In this document: positions 49,815 through 59,226 of the stretch, in pieces
How the letters are laid out: the number at the start of each line of letters is the position of its first letter
How positions within the stretch are numbered: the first letter of the stretch is position 1
Assembly (NCBI GenBank): GCA_964488865.1
Contig: CAZAWR010000025.1
Span: forward strand, 41,406 to 105,405
DNA length: 64,000 nt
Origin: MWCO01 sp964488865
GTDB lineage: Bacteria; Myxococcota_A; Polyangia; Polyangiales; Polyangiaceae
Direction: 5' to 3'
Translations under genes and position numbers: made by a program
The notes under the pieces: model-generated
Databases searched by the model: none
What the model saw: the letters and a program-made list of their open reading frames with translations, nothing else
What the model was told of the DNA's origin: nothing

Positions 49815-51398
49815 CTAGATCTCCTTCTCTCCGTCGACATCCATGCCACGGGCTCGCAGTCGTTTGGCCCCGAACCACGTCACCACAACGATGGCAACGA
49901 TGGCAGTGAGGATGAGCGCCCAGGAGTAGACGGCCACAGGGTTGCCCGACAGGGACTTCACGTAGCCCGGGACGTTCTGGATGCAGAACATGACGAAGAT
50001 CACGATGAGGTACAGGGGGGCGACGTACTTCATGATGAACTTGAAGACGCGGGGGATGCGCATGAGGGCGCCGTGCTCGGACTCGGCGAAACCCTTGTCG
50101 ATGCCGAAGAGCCAGCCGAAGGCGATGAGCTGAAGCGCGGCGAGCAGGAAGATCACGAAGGTGCCCACCCAGAAGTCGAGGGTGTCGAGGGCCACGAGGT
50201 CCTTCGAGAAGAACAGGACGAAGGCGCACCCGACGAAGGTGACGGTGCCGAGCACGGCGGTAGCCGCACGCTCCCCAAGCCCCAAGCTCTCCACGAGAAA
50301 GGCCCGAACCGGCTGCAGCATCGACAGGGAGCTCGTGATCGCAGCGAGAAAGAGCATGAAGAACCACAGCCCGCCGAACAGCAGGCCCGCAGGCATGTGT
50401 GCGAACACCACGGGAAGCGCAATGAACCCGGTGCTGAACGTCCCGCCCGTCGTCTTCTGCGCAAGCTCCAGCCCCAGAAAGATCACCGCGGCCGGGATCG
50501 TGACCATCCCGCCCAGCGCCACCTCGAAAAACTCGTTCGTCGACGAGGCCGTCAACCCCGATAGCACGACATCGTCCTTCTTCTTGAGGTACGAGGCGTA
50601 GTTGATGATCACCCCGAAGCCGACGGACAAGGTGAAGAAGACCTGTCCTGCGGCGGCCATCCAGGTCTTGGCGTCGGTGAGCTTCGAAAAGTTGGGGTTC
50701 CACATGAAGCCGAGGCCGGCGGTCACGTTCTGGTCCGGGTGGGCCGGGTCCGGGGTCCCCAGGGTCAGGACGCGGATGAGCACGGCGAAGGCGCAGACCG
50801 CCATGATGGGCATGGCGTAGCGGCACACGAGCTCCACACCGCGGGAGAGGCCTCGGTGCACGAAGTACAGGTTGATGGCGAAGGTGATGCCGAAGGCTAC
50901 GAGCACGCTCAGGTGGTCGGTGTGGAACACGGCGCCGTCGGCCTTCTGCGCGGTGACCTGAGCGAAGGTTGCGGTGGACGCGGCGACCTGATCGGCCACA
51001 GCGGCACCCCGGATCCCGAGCCCTCCCGTGAAGTACTTGTAGGCGTACTGCAAGCACCAGGACTCGATGATGACGTAGTAGAAGTAGACGATGAGGGGGA
51101 CCAGCACGCCGGTGACGCCGAGGTAACGAGGCACCGCCCCCTTGCCCACGGCGCCCAGGATCATGGGCGCCGAATGGAAGCCTTTCCGCCCCCCGTAGCG
51201 GCCCATGGTCCACTCCGCCCACCCGATGGGGATGCCGAGCAGCACCAGGGCGATGAAGTAGGGGATCATGAAGGCGCCGCCGCCGTTCTGGGCCGCATTG
51301 CCAGGGAATCGCAGGAAGTTACCCAGCCCCACTGCCGATCCCGCTACCGCGAGGATCACTCCGACCCGACTACCCCAATGTTGCTCCCGCTGCGCCAC
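49815..51398 (-). CDS. Sodium-dependent (NSS/SLC6-type) transporter
   Basis: Predicted 527 residues from the GTG at 51398, which has GGGAG upstream and places the signature about nine residues from the start; an ATG at 51482 would add an unlikely N-terminal extension. NSS features: SRVGVILAVAGSAVGLGNFL (TM1), RFPGNAAQNGGGAFMIPYFI, WAEWTMGRYGG, then EVALGGMVTIPAAVIFLGLE. TM1 has FLRFPG where LeuT-like members have IWRFPY, so this is a divergent subgroup. Twelve hydrophobic segments are expected. Substrate: probably amino acids, Na+-coupled. The small MetS-like gene follows at 3 bp. Confidence 0.88.
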   Translation of the reverse strand: MAQREQHWGSRVGVILAVAGSAVGLGNFLRFPGNAAQNGGGAFMIPYFIALVLLGIPIGWAEWTMGRYGGRKGFHSAPMILGAVGKGAVPRYLGVTGVLVPLIVYFYYVIIESWCLQYAYKYFTGGLGIRGAAVADQVAASTATFAQVTAQKADGAVFHTDHLSVLVAFGITFAINLYFVHRGLSRGVELVCRYAMPIMAVCAFAVLIRVLTLGTPDPAHPDQNVTAGLGFMWNPNFSKLTDAKTWMAAAGQVFFTLSVGFGVIINYASYLKKKDDVVLSGLTASSTNEFFEVALGGMVTIPAAVIFLGLELAQKTTGGTFSTGFIALPVVFAHMPAGLLFGGLWFFMLFLAAITSSLSMLQPVRAFLVESLGLGERAATAVLGTVTFVGCAFVLFFSKDLVALDTLDFWVGTFVIFLLAALQLIAFGWLFGIDKGFAESEHGALMRIPRVFKFIMKYVAPLYLIVIFVMFCIQNVPGYVKSLSGNPVAVYSWALILTAIVAIVVVTWFGAKRLRARGMDVDGEKEI

Positions 51399-51589
51399 AT
51401 CCGGCTCCCGGTCGATGCTGACATCTCGGTGGAGACACTTCCGCCAAGCACATTCAGCCCGTTGGTGAGCCATCTCTACCACGACCCCAGCAAATCAGGG
51501 CCCAATTCTGGCCCGTTTGCTCGACCCGTTGCTCGCGAGCCGTGAGATGCAGCGCCTCGCGAACGTCGCGTCGCGCCAAACCTCTGCCA

Positions 51590-51609
51590 ATATTCTTGAG
51601 CAAGAATAT
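51590..51609. promoter_or_regulatory. Inverted repeat upstream of padR-type regulator
   Basis: Arms ATATTCTTG and CAAGAATAT, spacer AG, 39 bp before the regulator start. AT-rich within GC-rich DNA. A further partial element (AATATT) follows at 51621-51626. A candidate operator for autoregulation by the PadR-type protein, also placed to influence the divergent NSS transporter. Confidence 0.55.
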
Positions 51610-51648
51610 CCGTGGCAAGCAATATTTGGGAGTGATAGGTATCCCCTC

Positions 51649-52248
51649 ATGGCGAGCCCCCACGCAAGCCCTACCCTCGGCGCGAAACACATCGCCCTCC
51701 TCGGCCTCGTCGCCGAGGAACCCATCCACGCCTACGGCCTCGAAGACAAAATCCGAAAACGCCACATGACCGAGTGGACCGAGATCGGGTTCTCTTCGAT
51801 CTACCGCGTCCTGTCCCAACTCGAGGACGGCGGGCAGATCCAGAGCCGCCTCGAACACGAAGGCCAGGGCGCTACAAGGAAGATCTACTCCGTCAACCCG
51901 TCGGGCCGCGAGGCGCTGACCAAGGGCGTGCTCGACCTGCTGGGCTCGTTTCGCCCCGTCAAGAACCCGTTTCAGGTGGGAATCGCGTTCATCGCCCATG
52001 CCCCGCACGACGAGGCCGTGGCCCGGCTGCGAGCCCGCCTGCTGGAAGTGGAGGGGTGGCTCGAGCAACTGTCTGCCCTCTCGATCGACCCTGGTTCCGC
52101 TTCTTGCGACACCCCTGCCGTCGGCAGGCAGTTGGTGCTGGACCATGCTTGGCGCCACGTTCGCGTCGAGCGCGAGTTTCTCTTGCATGCCCTGGCGGTG
52201 CTCACCCGGTCGGACGGGGATGCTCCGGACCCTGAGGAGGTGACGTGA
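51649..52248 (+). CDS. PadR-family transcriptional regulator
   Basis: About 199 residues from the ATG at 51649. The N-terminal winged helix shows HIALLGLVAEEPIHAYGLED and IGFSSIYRVLSQLEDGGQIQ, followed by a wing and a C-terminal helical dimerisation region of about 110 residues (VEGWLEQLSALS, WRHVRVEREFLLHAL). PadR-type regulators usually repress adjacent multidrug efflux genes and respond to small molecules. Here the RND pump follows with overlapping codons (TGATG), fitting local control. Confidence 0.88.
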   Translation: MASPHASPTLGAKHIALLGLVAEEPIHAYGLEDKIRKRHMTEWTEIGFSSIYRVLSQLEDGGQIQSRLEHEGQGATRKIYSVNPSGREALTKGVLDLLGSFRPVKNPFQVGIAFIAHAPHDEAVARLRARLLEVEGWLEQLSALSIDPGSASCDTPAVGRQLVLDHAWRHVRVEREFLLHALAVLTRSDGDAPDPEEVT

Positions 52249-53396
52249 TGAAGGCCGGGAGGACGGTGCGCTTCGTGTGGCTCGCGATGGCGGTGCTTTC
52301 GCTGGCCGTGACGCTTGGCTGCAACAAGGGTTCCGCGGACGACACGGGGCAGAGGGCGAAGCCCGTTCGGGTGGAGCCCGTGGGACGTGCCGACATCACA
52401 GACGTCATCAGCTATCCGGCCACGTTGCGCGCCTACAACGAGGTGAGGATCTTCTCCACGATCCCGGACCGCATTCTCGACTTCCCGCTGGAAGACGGCG
52501 ACGAGGTCAAGCGTGGGGAGCGCATCGCCCTGATTCGGCGCGACGGCATGGACAAGGGCTTGGCGAACATGGCGGCGCAGCTCGACGGGGTCGACGCGCA
52601 GATCTCGAACATCGAATCGGAGCTCGAGCGGACCCGTGGGTTGCTCGACGCCGGCGCGGTCGCCACCTCGGCCTTCGACCGTTTGGATACGCAGTACAAG
52701 ACCCTCACGGCGCAGCGCAGGTCCCTCGATGCAGCGCGGGGGCAGCTGGCCGTCACCGCGGGCAACGCGTACATCACGTCGCCCATCGACGGGGTGATCG
52801 CGGGCAAGATGCTGGAGCGGGGAGACATTGCGGCGCCCCAGATCCCGCTGTGCCGTGTGCTGGGCGTGGACCGGCTGAAGGTGGACATCCGTCTGGTGGA
52901 GTCGGACGTGGCGAAGGTTCATGTCGGCCAGGACGTCGTGCTGCGCGTGGACGCGCACCCGGAGCGTCCGTTCCAAGGCAAGGTGACGAGGGTGCTTCCG
53001 TACATGGACCCGGCCACGCGGACGAACGGGGTCGAGATCACGCTGGACAACGCGCCGGACCCGAAGACGGGGCAGCGTGCCCTGAAGCCCGGGATGTTCG
53101 GCAAGGCGGAGATCGTGGTGGCCGAGCGCAAGGGCGTGATCGTGGCGCCCGAGCCGGCCTTGCTCCTCGACAACGACGTTCTCGCGAAGCAGAAGCCGGG
53201 GGAAGTCATCCGCAAGGCGATGGTGGTCGACGCCGAAGGCATCGCGCGCCAGCGCATCGTTCGTTGCGGCGCGCGCAAGGGGGCACTCTTCCAGGTCCTG
53301 GAAGGGCTGTCGGAAGGCGACCGGATCGTTGTTCGGGGACAGCACGGTCTGCTGGACGGGCAGCGCGTCGAGATCGTCGAGGCCAAGCCCGAGTAG
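52248..53396 (+). CDS. RND efflux periplasmic adaptor (membrane fusion lipoprotein)
   Basis: Predicted 382 residues. GAGGAGG at 52234-52240 favours the ATG at 52248 over the GTG at 52245. Lipobox VTLGC. A beta-barrel/lipoyl pair embraces a helical hairpin: DFPLEDGDEVKRGERIAL, the coiled-coil segment IESELERTRGLLDAGAVATS, ITSPIDGVIAGKMLERGDIA and a C-terminal barrel-membrane-proximal part. It links the inner-membrane RND pump to an outer-membrane channel. No TolC-like gene is nearby. The RND gene follows in the same operon. Confidence 0.9.
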   Translation: MKAGRTVRFVWLAMAVLSLAVTLGCNKGSADDTGQRAKPVRVEPVGRADITDVISYPATLRAYNEVRIFSTIPDRILDFPLEDGDEVKRGERIALIRRDGMDKGLANMAAQLDGVDAQISNIESELERTRGLLDAGAVATSAFDRLDTQYKTLTAQRRSLDAARGQLAVTAGNAYITSPIDGVIAGKMLERGDIAAPQIPLCRVLGVDRLKVDIRLVESDVAKVHVGQDVVLRVDAHPERPFQGKVTRVLPYMDPATRTNGVEITLDNAPDPKTGQRALKPGMFGKAEIVVAERKGVIVAPEPALLLDNDVLAKQKPGEVIRKAMVVDAEGIARQRIVRCGARKGALFQVLEGLSEGDRIVVRGQHGLLDGQRVEIVEAKPE

Positions 53397-53414
53397 GTCC
53401 CGCGAGGCACAACC

Positions 53415-56400
53415 ATGAGCATCTCTGCCCTTGCCGTCCGTCGCGCCGTCACCTTCACGATGGCCTTCCTGGTCATCATCGGGTTCGGGCTCTTCTCCCT
53501 CTCGAGACTTCAGCTCGACCTCTATCCCGACATCACTCTCCCAACCGTCGTTGTCATCACCAACTACACCGGGGCCAGCCCCGAGGACATCGAGACCCTG
53601 GTCACCCGCCCGCTCGAAGGCGCCGTTGCCTCGGTCAAGGACGTCGAGGAGATTCGCTCGACCTCCAAGCAAGGCATCTCCCTGGTCGAGGTCAAGTTCG
53701 ACTGGGGAAAAGACATGGACGTCGCGGAGACCGACGTCCGACGCAAGCTCGAGATGATCGAGGCCGCGCTTCCCGAGGACGTCGACGACTCCATCGTCTT
53801 CGCCTTCGACCCGTCGCTGCAACCCGTCGTGATGCTGAACGTCACGGGGCCGTACCCGCTCGACGAGCTACGGCGCATTGCGGAGAACGACCTGGAGCCG
53901 AAGATCGCACGGCTCCCCGGGATCGCCTCGGCCGAGGTGGCGGGGGGGCTCGAGCGCGAGGTTCACGTGGAGCTCGACCCCACGAAGATCGCCGCCTTCG
54001 GACTCGACGTCATGAACGTGATTGGCGCTGTTTATCGAGAGAACACCCAGGTCCCGGGCGGCGCCCTCGAGCAAGGAACGCTGGACTTCACCATCCAAAC
54101 CGAAGGCAAGTACGCCAAGGTCGAGGAGGTCGGGGAGGTCGTCGTCGGAATGAAGACGACGGACACCGGGCCGGTGCCCATCCGGCTCAAGGAGGTCGCC
54201 CAGGTGACGGACTCCTTCTACGAGAGCCAGCGCATCCTGGAGGTCGACGATCAGCCGACGGTGTGGATGCTGATTCGGAAGCAATCGGGAGCGAACACGG
54301 TCAAGGCCGCGGAGGGGGTCATCGAGGCGTTGCCGGAGTTGAGCCGATCGGTGGCGGCGGACTTGGAGTTCAAGATCATCTTCAACCAGGCCGACTTCAT
54401 CAACCAGTCCCTCGGCAACCTGTCGTCGACCGGCATGATGGGCATCGGCATCACCTTCGTGGTCTTGCTCCTTCTCCTGCGCAACCTCCGCAGCGCCTTG
54501 ATCGTCGCCTCCGCGATCCCCCTTTCTGTGGTCGCGACCTTCTCCGTCATGGACCAGGCGAACATGACCCTGAACTCGCTATCCATGGCTGGCCTCGCCC
54601 TCGCCATCGGCATGCTCGTGGACAACGCCATCGTGGTGCTCGAAAACATCTTCCGCTTGCGACAGGAGGGGATGAACGCCTGGGATGCGGCCATTCATGG
54701 AGCCAAGGGGGTCAGCCTGGCGGTGACCGCCTCTACCCTCACCACGGTCGCCGTGTTCGTGCCCGTGCTCTTCGTTCCAGGCATCGCGGGGGTGCTCTTC
54801 GAGGACATGAGCGTCACGATCTGCTTCTCCCTCGTCGTGTCCCTCGTCGTCGCGCTCACGTTCGTCCCCTTGGCCGCTTCTCGCCTGCTGGGGAGCGCGC
54901 GGGGCACTCAGCTGATGAAGCAGGCCGCGGCGGCCGACCCCTTCACCCGACTCCAGACGCGCTACGGAAAGGTCCTGGATTGGGTGCTCGTCCACCGATG
55001 GATCACGGGCGTGGGGCTCGTCGGCGCGCTGCTCGGCACGGGCGCTCTCGCCGTGCTCCTGCCCACCGAGTTCGTCGCGAAGGACGACCAGTCCCTCCTG
55101 TTCGTGACCGTCGAAACCCCGATCGGCAACAACCTCCAGCAGACGTACAAGGTCGTCAAGGAGGCCGAGACTCACGTCAAGGCGGTCGTCCCTGAAGAGA
55201 CGCGCAAGTTGGTGGCCCTCGACGTCGGGGTGGGCAAGGGCTTCGTCGCCATCTTCTCCAAGGGCGTGCATGCCGGCCTCCTCCGTGTTCCCCTCGTCCC
55301 ACCTTCGGAGCGCTCCCTCAGCCAGGCGCAGCTCGAGGAGCGCGTCCGCCACGAGCTCCGGCAAATGCCAGGCATCAAGCCGACGGTGTCGATGCCCTTC
55401 AACATGATGGGCGACGGCGACATCGCCGTGGAGATCCGAGGCCACGACCTGGACACGTCTCGGAGCGCGGGGCTCGACTTGGCCCAGCGCCTCCGCGCCA
55501 TGCCAGACCTCGCCGAAGTCACGTTCTCGATGGACGACCAGAAGCCCGAAGTCCGCGTGACCTTCGACCGCACGAAGATGGCGGAGCTGGGAATCTCGAC
55601 CGCCGCGGTGGGCAACGTGATCTCGACCTACTTCATGGGAAGGACCGCCGGGAGGTACGCCGAGGGCGGCGACGAGTTCGACATCGTCGTCCGCTACGCC
55701 AAGCCCCACCGGCTCGACGTCGAGGAGCTACGGCGGATGCCGGTTGCCACACCGGGCGGGCAGGTCGTTCCCCTCGCCAACATCGCCAAGGTCGAGGTCG
55801 GCCTGGGCCCGGTCGACATCACCCGGCTCGACCAGGAGCGAATCACCACCATCAAGCTCTACCTGAAGGATGAGTGGACGGACCCGCAAGGCAAGTCCCA
55901 CGCGAAGGACCTTGGCGGCACGATCGGCCGCGTCGACGACGTGTTGAAGACCTACACCTGGCCGAGGGGGTTCAGCTACGTGATCGGAGGCACGGCGGAG
56001 GACTTCCTGACCTCGTTCCGCTATCTGGGATGGGCGCTGCTGGTGTCCGTGGTGCTCGTGTATGTGGTGATGGCGAGCCAGTTCGAGTCGTTCCGGCAGC
56101 CGTTCATCATCATCTTCACCGTTCCGCTCGCGGCCATAGGTGTGGTGTTGATGTTCTCGATCACGCGCAGCACGATGAACATCTCGTCCCTGGTGGGCGT
56201 GATCATGCTGGTGGGCATCGTGGTCAACAACGGAATCGTGATGATCGACGCGGCCAACCAGCTGCGAGACGAGGGCAAGGAGAGGCTGGAAGCCATCGCC
56301 ATCGCGGCGCGAATTCGCCTGCGTCCGATCGTCTTGACCAGCGCGACCACGGTTCTCGCGATGCTGCCCCTCGCCCTGGAGATAGGCGAGGGCGCCGCAG

Positions 56401-56567
56401 CTTGGTCAGGCATGGCGAAGGCGGTGATCGGCGGGCTGACGGTGGCCACGCTGCTGACGCTCTTCGTAGTCCCGGTCATGTACACGCTGTTCGGCAGCAA
56501 GACGCAGGAGGTCAAAGCGCGCGAGAGGATCTCCCGGGTCAGCGGGGTGGGGGAGTCCTCGGGCTGA
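53415..56567 (+). CDS. RND efflux pump, inner-membrane transporter (HAE1-like)
   Basis: Predicted 1050 residues, standard length. ISALAVRRAVTFTMAFLVII is TM1, then the porter motif IETLVTRPLEGAVASV. The TM4 segment GMLVDNAIVVLENIFRLRQE has Asp407-equivalent but Asn at the 408 position, and the TM10 position normally held by Lys reads VNNGIVMIDAAN. This altered proton-relay set is common in one subgroup of such pumps. GLEREVHVELDPTKIAAFG and VRVTFDRTKMAELGIST are the two porter repeats. Co-transcribed with the adaptor under the PadR-type regulator; expected to expel hydrophobic drugs or lipids. Confidence 0.93.
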   Translation: MSISALAVRRAVTFTMAFLVIIGFGLFSLSRLQLDLYPDITLPTVVVITNYTGASPEDIETLVTRPLEGAVASVKDVEEIRSTSKQGISLVEVKFDWGKDMDVAETDVRRKLEMIEAALPEDVDDSIVFAFDPSLQPVVMLNVTGPYPLDELRRIAENDLEPKIARLPGIASAEVAGGLEREVHVELDPTKIAAFGLDVMNVIGAVYRENTQVPGGALEQGTLDFTIQTEGKYAKVEEVGEVVVGMKTTDTGPVPIRLKEVAQVTDSFYESQRILEVDDQPTVWMLIRKQSGANTVKAAEGVIEALPELSRSVAADLEFKIIFNQADFINQSLGNLSSTGMMGIGITFVVLLLLLRNLRSALIVASAIPLSVVATFSVMDQANMTLNSLSMAGLALAIGMLVDNAIVVLENIFRLRQEGMNAWDAAIHGAKGVSLAVTASTLTTVAVFVPVLFVPGIAGVLFEDMSVTICFSLVVSLVVALTFVPLAASRLLGSARGTQLMKQAAAADPFTRLQTRYGKVLDWVLVHRWITGVGLVGALLGTGALAVLLPTEFVAKDDQSLLFVTVETPIGNNLQQTYKVVKEAETHVKAVVPEETRKLVALDVGVGKGFVAIFSKGVHAGLLRVPLVPPSERSLSQAQLEERVRHELRQMPGIKPTVSMPFNMMGDGDIAVEIRGHDLDTSRSAGLDLAQRLRAMPDLAEVTFSMDDQKPEVRVTFDRTKMAELGISTAAVGNVISTYFMGRTAGRYAEGGDEFDIVVRYAKPHRLDVEELRRMPVATPGGQVVPLANIAKVEVGLGPVDITRLDQERITTIKLYLKDEWTDPQGKSHAKDLGGTIGRVDDVLKTYTWPRGFSYVIGGTAEDFLTSFRYLGWALLVSVVLVYVVMASQFESFRQPFIIIFTVPLAAIGVVLMFSITRSTMNISSLVGVIMLVGIVVNNGIVMIDAANQLRDEGKERLEAIAIAARIRLRPIVLTSATTVLAMLPLALEIGEGAAAWSGMAKAVIGGLTVATLLTLFVVPVMYTLFGSKTQEVKARERISRVSGVGESSG

Positions 56568-56609
56568 ACCCCGTCGACAGGGCGGGAGCGATGTGCTAGC
56601 CCCCGCCGC

Positions 56610-57305
56610 ATGACCGAGGCCCTAATCTCCCATATCGAGACGTTCGCCGCCTATGCCCCCGTCTGGGGGTTCTTTCTGATCCTCTTCTTCATGACGATCG
56701 AGAGCTCGTTCATCCCGTTCCCGAGCGAGGTTGTCATGATCCCGGCGGGGTTCCTCGCCGCCCGGGGAGGATTGACCTTCGGGAGCCCGGTGCTCGACGC
56801 GGCGGTCGCGGTGCTCGCCGGCACGGCGGGGTCGCTCGCCGGCGCCTACATCAACTACTTCCTCGCGAAACGGCTCGGGTACCCGGTCCTGGAGCGGTAC
56901 GGGAAGTACTTCTTCCTTCCCAAGGACAAGCTCGAGCGGGCGCAGGAGGTGTTTCGGCAGTACGGAGCCGGCGCCACGTTCGTGTGCCGATTGCTGCCGG
57001 CCATCCGTCAGCTGATTTCGATCCCGGCGGGGCTGTCGAACATGAAGTTGGGCTCGTTTACGTTTTGGACGGGCCTGGGCGCGGGCATCTGGGTCGTCGT
57101 TCTGACGGCGGTGGGCTACGCCATCGGCGCTCACACCGCGTCCATGTCCTATGCCGACCTCGTCCACACCGGAAAGGACCAGATCAGCGCCAACTTGATC
57201 TACCTCGTCCCCACGCTGCTGGTGGGCTTCGGTCTCTACGTGTGGATCAGCAATCGCATCATGGGCAAGGGCAAGAAGACGGCCCCCGAGCCCGGCGCCG
57301 CATAG
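56610..57305 (+). CDS. DedA-family membrane protein
   Basis: A 231-residue protein with the DedA signature: ESSFIPFPSEVVMIPAGFLA with the conserved Pro and Glu, GAYINYFLAKRLG, the charged KYGKYFFLPKDKLERAQE-like stretch (YGKYFFLPKDKLERAQEV) and CRLLPAIRQLISIPAGLSNM with the family Arg residues. DedA proteins are linked to lipid carrier (undecaprenyl phosphate/PE) flipping and proton homeostasis. It follows the RND gene by 42 bp but may be independent. A different DedA protein is encoded at 63236-63946. Confidence 0.9.
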   Translation: MTEALISHIETFAAYAPVWGFFLILFFMTIESSFIPFPSEVVMIPAGFLAARGGLTFGSPVLDAAVAVLAGTAGSLAGAYINYFLAKRLGYPVLERYGKYFFLPKDKLERAQEVFRQYGAGATFVCRLLPAIRQLISIPAGLSNMKLGSFTFWTGLGAGIWVVVLTAVGYAIGAHTASMSYADLVHTGKDQISANLIYLVPTLLVGFGLYVWISNRIMGKGKKTAPEPGAA

Positions 57306-57353
57306 GAAGGTGCTCGAGCGGCGACCCGGACCTGGCGTTCGAGTGCGCCGGGT

Positions 57354-57371
57354 CTGTCACCAAACTGTCAC
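57354..57371 (+). promoter_or_regulatory. Pho-box-like direct repeat upstream of the Na/Pi cotransporter
   Basis: CTGTCAC-CAAA-CTGTCAC: two identical 7-mers spaced by 4 bp, matching the 18-bp PhoB box (CTGTCAT-N4-CTGTCAT) apart from the last base of each half. It lies 146 bp before the ATT start of the transporter gene. Consistent with PhoB control under phosphate limitation; inferred from the motif and gene content only. Confidence 0.65.
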
Positions 57372-57516
57372 ACGACGGCGTCGGTTTTGGGGGACCTGGA
57401 TCTTCCGGCGTGTGGTAGAGGGTGCGCGTCTCTTGGCGGGTCCCTCGGACTCGCCCCACACCTCACCGCGTTTGCGCCGGACCGGCCAGCGGTGAGTCCC
57501 GCGTGCGGAGGCAGCC

Positions 57517-59226
57517 ATTTCTACCGTCGTCCTGATCCTCACGGTGCTCGGTTCCCTCGGCGTGTTCCTGCTGGGCATGAAGCTCCTGTCCGACGGGCTT
57601 CAGAAGGTCGCGGGGGAGCGACTGAAGTCGCTGCTGGCGAAGATGACCTCGAACCGCTTCAGCGGCGTGCTCACCGGTCTCGCCGTCACCAGCATCATCC
57701 AGTCCAGCTCCGCCACCACCGTCATCGTCGTCAGCTTCGTCTCCGCTGGCCTGTTCACCCTCACCCAGGCCATCGGGGTCATCATGGGCGCCAACATCGG
57801 CACCACGATGACCGGCTGGATCGTCGCGCTCGTGGGCTTCAAGATGAAGATCTCGGCGATTGCGCTGCCCTCCATCGCGTTCGGTGTGGCCATGGGCTTC
57901 ATGAAGAACGCGCGCGTGAAGCTGTGGGGCGAAGTGCTTGTCGGCTTCGGGATCCTGTTCCTCGGCCTGTCCCTCATGAAGGACTCGGTGCCGACCATCT
58001 CGGACCCGGCTCAGCTCGCTTGGCTCACGAACTTCGCCGACGGCGGGATCGTGTCCACGCTCGCGTTCGTGGTCATCGGCACCGTCATCACCATCATCCT
58101 TCAGTCGAGCTCCGCCACCATGACGATGACCCTGACGCTGGCTGCCATGGGGTGGATCCCGTACACGGCAGCCGCGGCCCTCGTGCTGGGCGAAAACATA
58201 GGGACCACCGCCACCGCCAACATTGCCGCAATCGGCGCCCCGCCTGCTGCCAAGCGCGCTGCCATCGCCCACCTGATCTTCAACGTGATCGGGGTGGTCT
58301 GGGCCGTCTCGCTCATGAACATATACTGGCTGCCCGTGGTGGATTGGCTCATCCCTGGGGACCCGAGCACCGACTTCAAGACCCTGCAGGGCGACCCCGT
58401 CGCCGTGGCCCTCGCCGCCGGTGTGGTCACCACCCACCTGGCAGCCGCACACACCGTGTTCAACCTCACGAACACCGCGCTGATGCTCCCATTCGTGCGG
58501 CAGCTCGAACGGCTCGTCACGCGCCTCGTCCCAGAGACCGGCGCCGAAGCTCCCGCCCGCGCCCGCTACCTCGAACCCTCCCGCATCGGCAGCGCCGAGA
58601 TCAACGTCGTCCAGGTAGGCAAGGCCATGCAGCACATGACGACCCTCGTGCGCAAGATGCTCACGGACGCCTTCTTCATCGTCTCCCATCCGGAGGACGA
58701 CCTCGGCAAGATGGTGGACAAGACGCTCGCCATCGAGCGCGAGGTCGACGAGCTGGAGCAAGAAATCCTGTCGTATCTGACCGCCCTGGGGCAAGGGTCC
58801 ATCTCCGAAGCCACGGCGCGCCAGCTCACGGACTTCATGCAGAACACCCATCGCATCGAGCGAATCGGCGACCACTGCGCCGTCATCGTCCGCATCGCAC
58901 GCCGCATCCACGCTGCCGGCACCCCGTTCGCCGGCGAGGAGATCCGGGACATTCGCGTGCTCTACGAGTACGTGGACCGCTCCCTCGAACACGTGGGCGC
59001 TTACTTGACAGGAGTGGGAAGCGCTGCCGTGGGCGAGGAGATCGAAGACCTCATCGACACCACACGCCGCAAGCTTCGCAACAAGTACGTCCAGACGATG
59101 GAGCAGGAGGGCAGCCAGCGTGCCCAGTGCCTGGCCGTGCTCGACACGATCACCCACCTCGAGGAAATCGGCGATCGCGCCGTCGGTATCATCCGCCGGG
59201 CCGAGGACCAGCGGCGGGCCGCGTGA
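57517..59226 (+). CDS. Na/Pi cotransporter with C-terminal PhoU-like domain
   Basis: About 569 residues if started at ATT 57517, which lies 5 bp after a GGAGG at 57507-57511; the GTG at 57544 lacks a ribosome binding site and would clip the first helix. The paired motifs TGLAVTSIIQSSSATTVIVV and TVITIILQSSSATMTMTLTL, with the conserved QSSS, are the signature of NptA-type transporters; GANIGTTMTGW and GENIGTTATANI match as well. The last 200 residues (EREVDELEQEILSYL, RIERIGDHCAVIVR) are PhoU-like and probably cytoplasmic. It imports phosphate with sodium. The Pho-box-like repeat upstream supports phosphate control. Confidence 0.88.
   Translation: MSTVVLILTVLGSLGVFLLGMKLLSDGLQKVAGERLKSLLAKMTSNRFSGVLTGLAVTSIIQSSSATTVIVVSFVSAGLFTLTQAIGVIMGANIGTTMTGWIVALVGFKMKISAIALPSIAFGVAMGFMKNARVKLWGEVLVGFGILFLGLSLMKDSVPTISDPAQLAWLTNFADGGIVSTLAFVVIGTVITIILQSSSATMTMTLTLAAMGWIPYTAAAALVLGENIGTTATANIAAIGAPPAAKRAAIAHLIFNVIGVVWAVSLMNIYWLPVVDWLIPGDPSTDFKTLQGDPVAVALAAGVVTTHLAAAHTVFNLTNTALMLPFVRQLERLVTRLVPETGAEAPARARYLEPSRIGSAEINVVQVGKAMQHMTTLVRKMLTDAFFIVSHPEDDLGKMVDKTLAIEREVDELEQEILSYLTALGQGSISEATARQLTDFMQNTHRIERIGDHCAVIVRIARRIHAAGTPFAGEEIRDIRVLYEYVDRSLEHVGAYLTGVGSAAVGEEIEDLIDTTRRKLRNKYVQTMEQEGSQRAQCLAVLDTITHLEEIGDRAVGIIRRAEDQRRAA

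Noticed and set aside
52277..55195. 972-codon plus-strand frame
   Set aside because: Overlaps the RND adaptor and pump, whose domains are unmistakable in the other frame.
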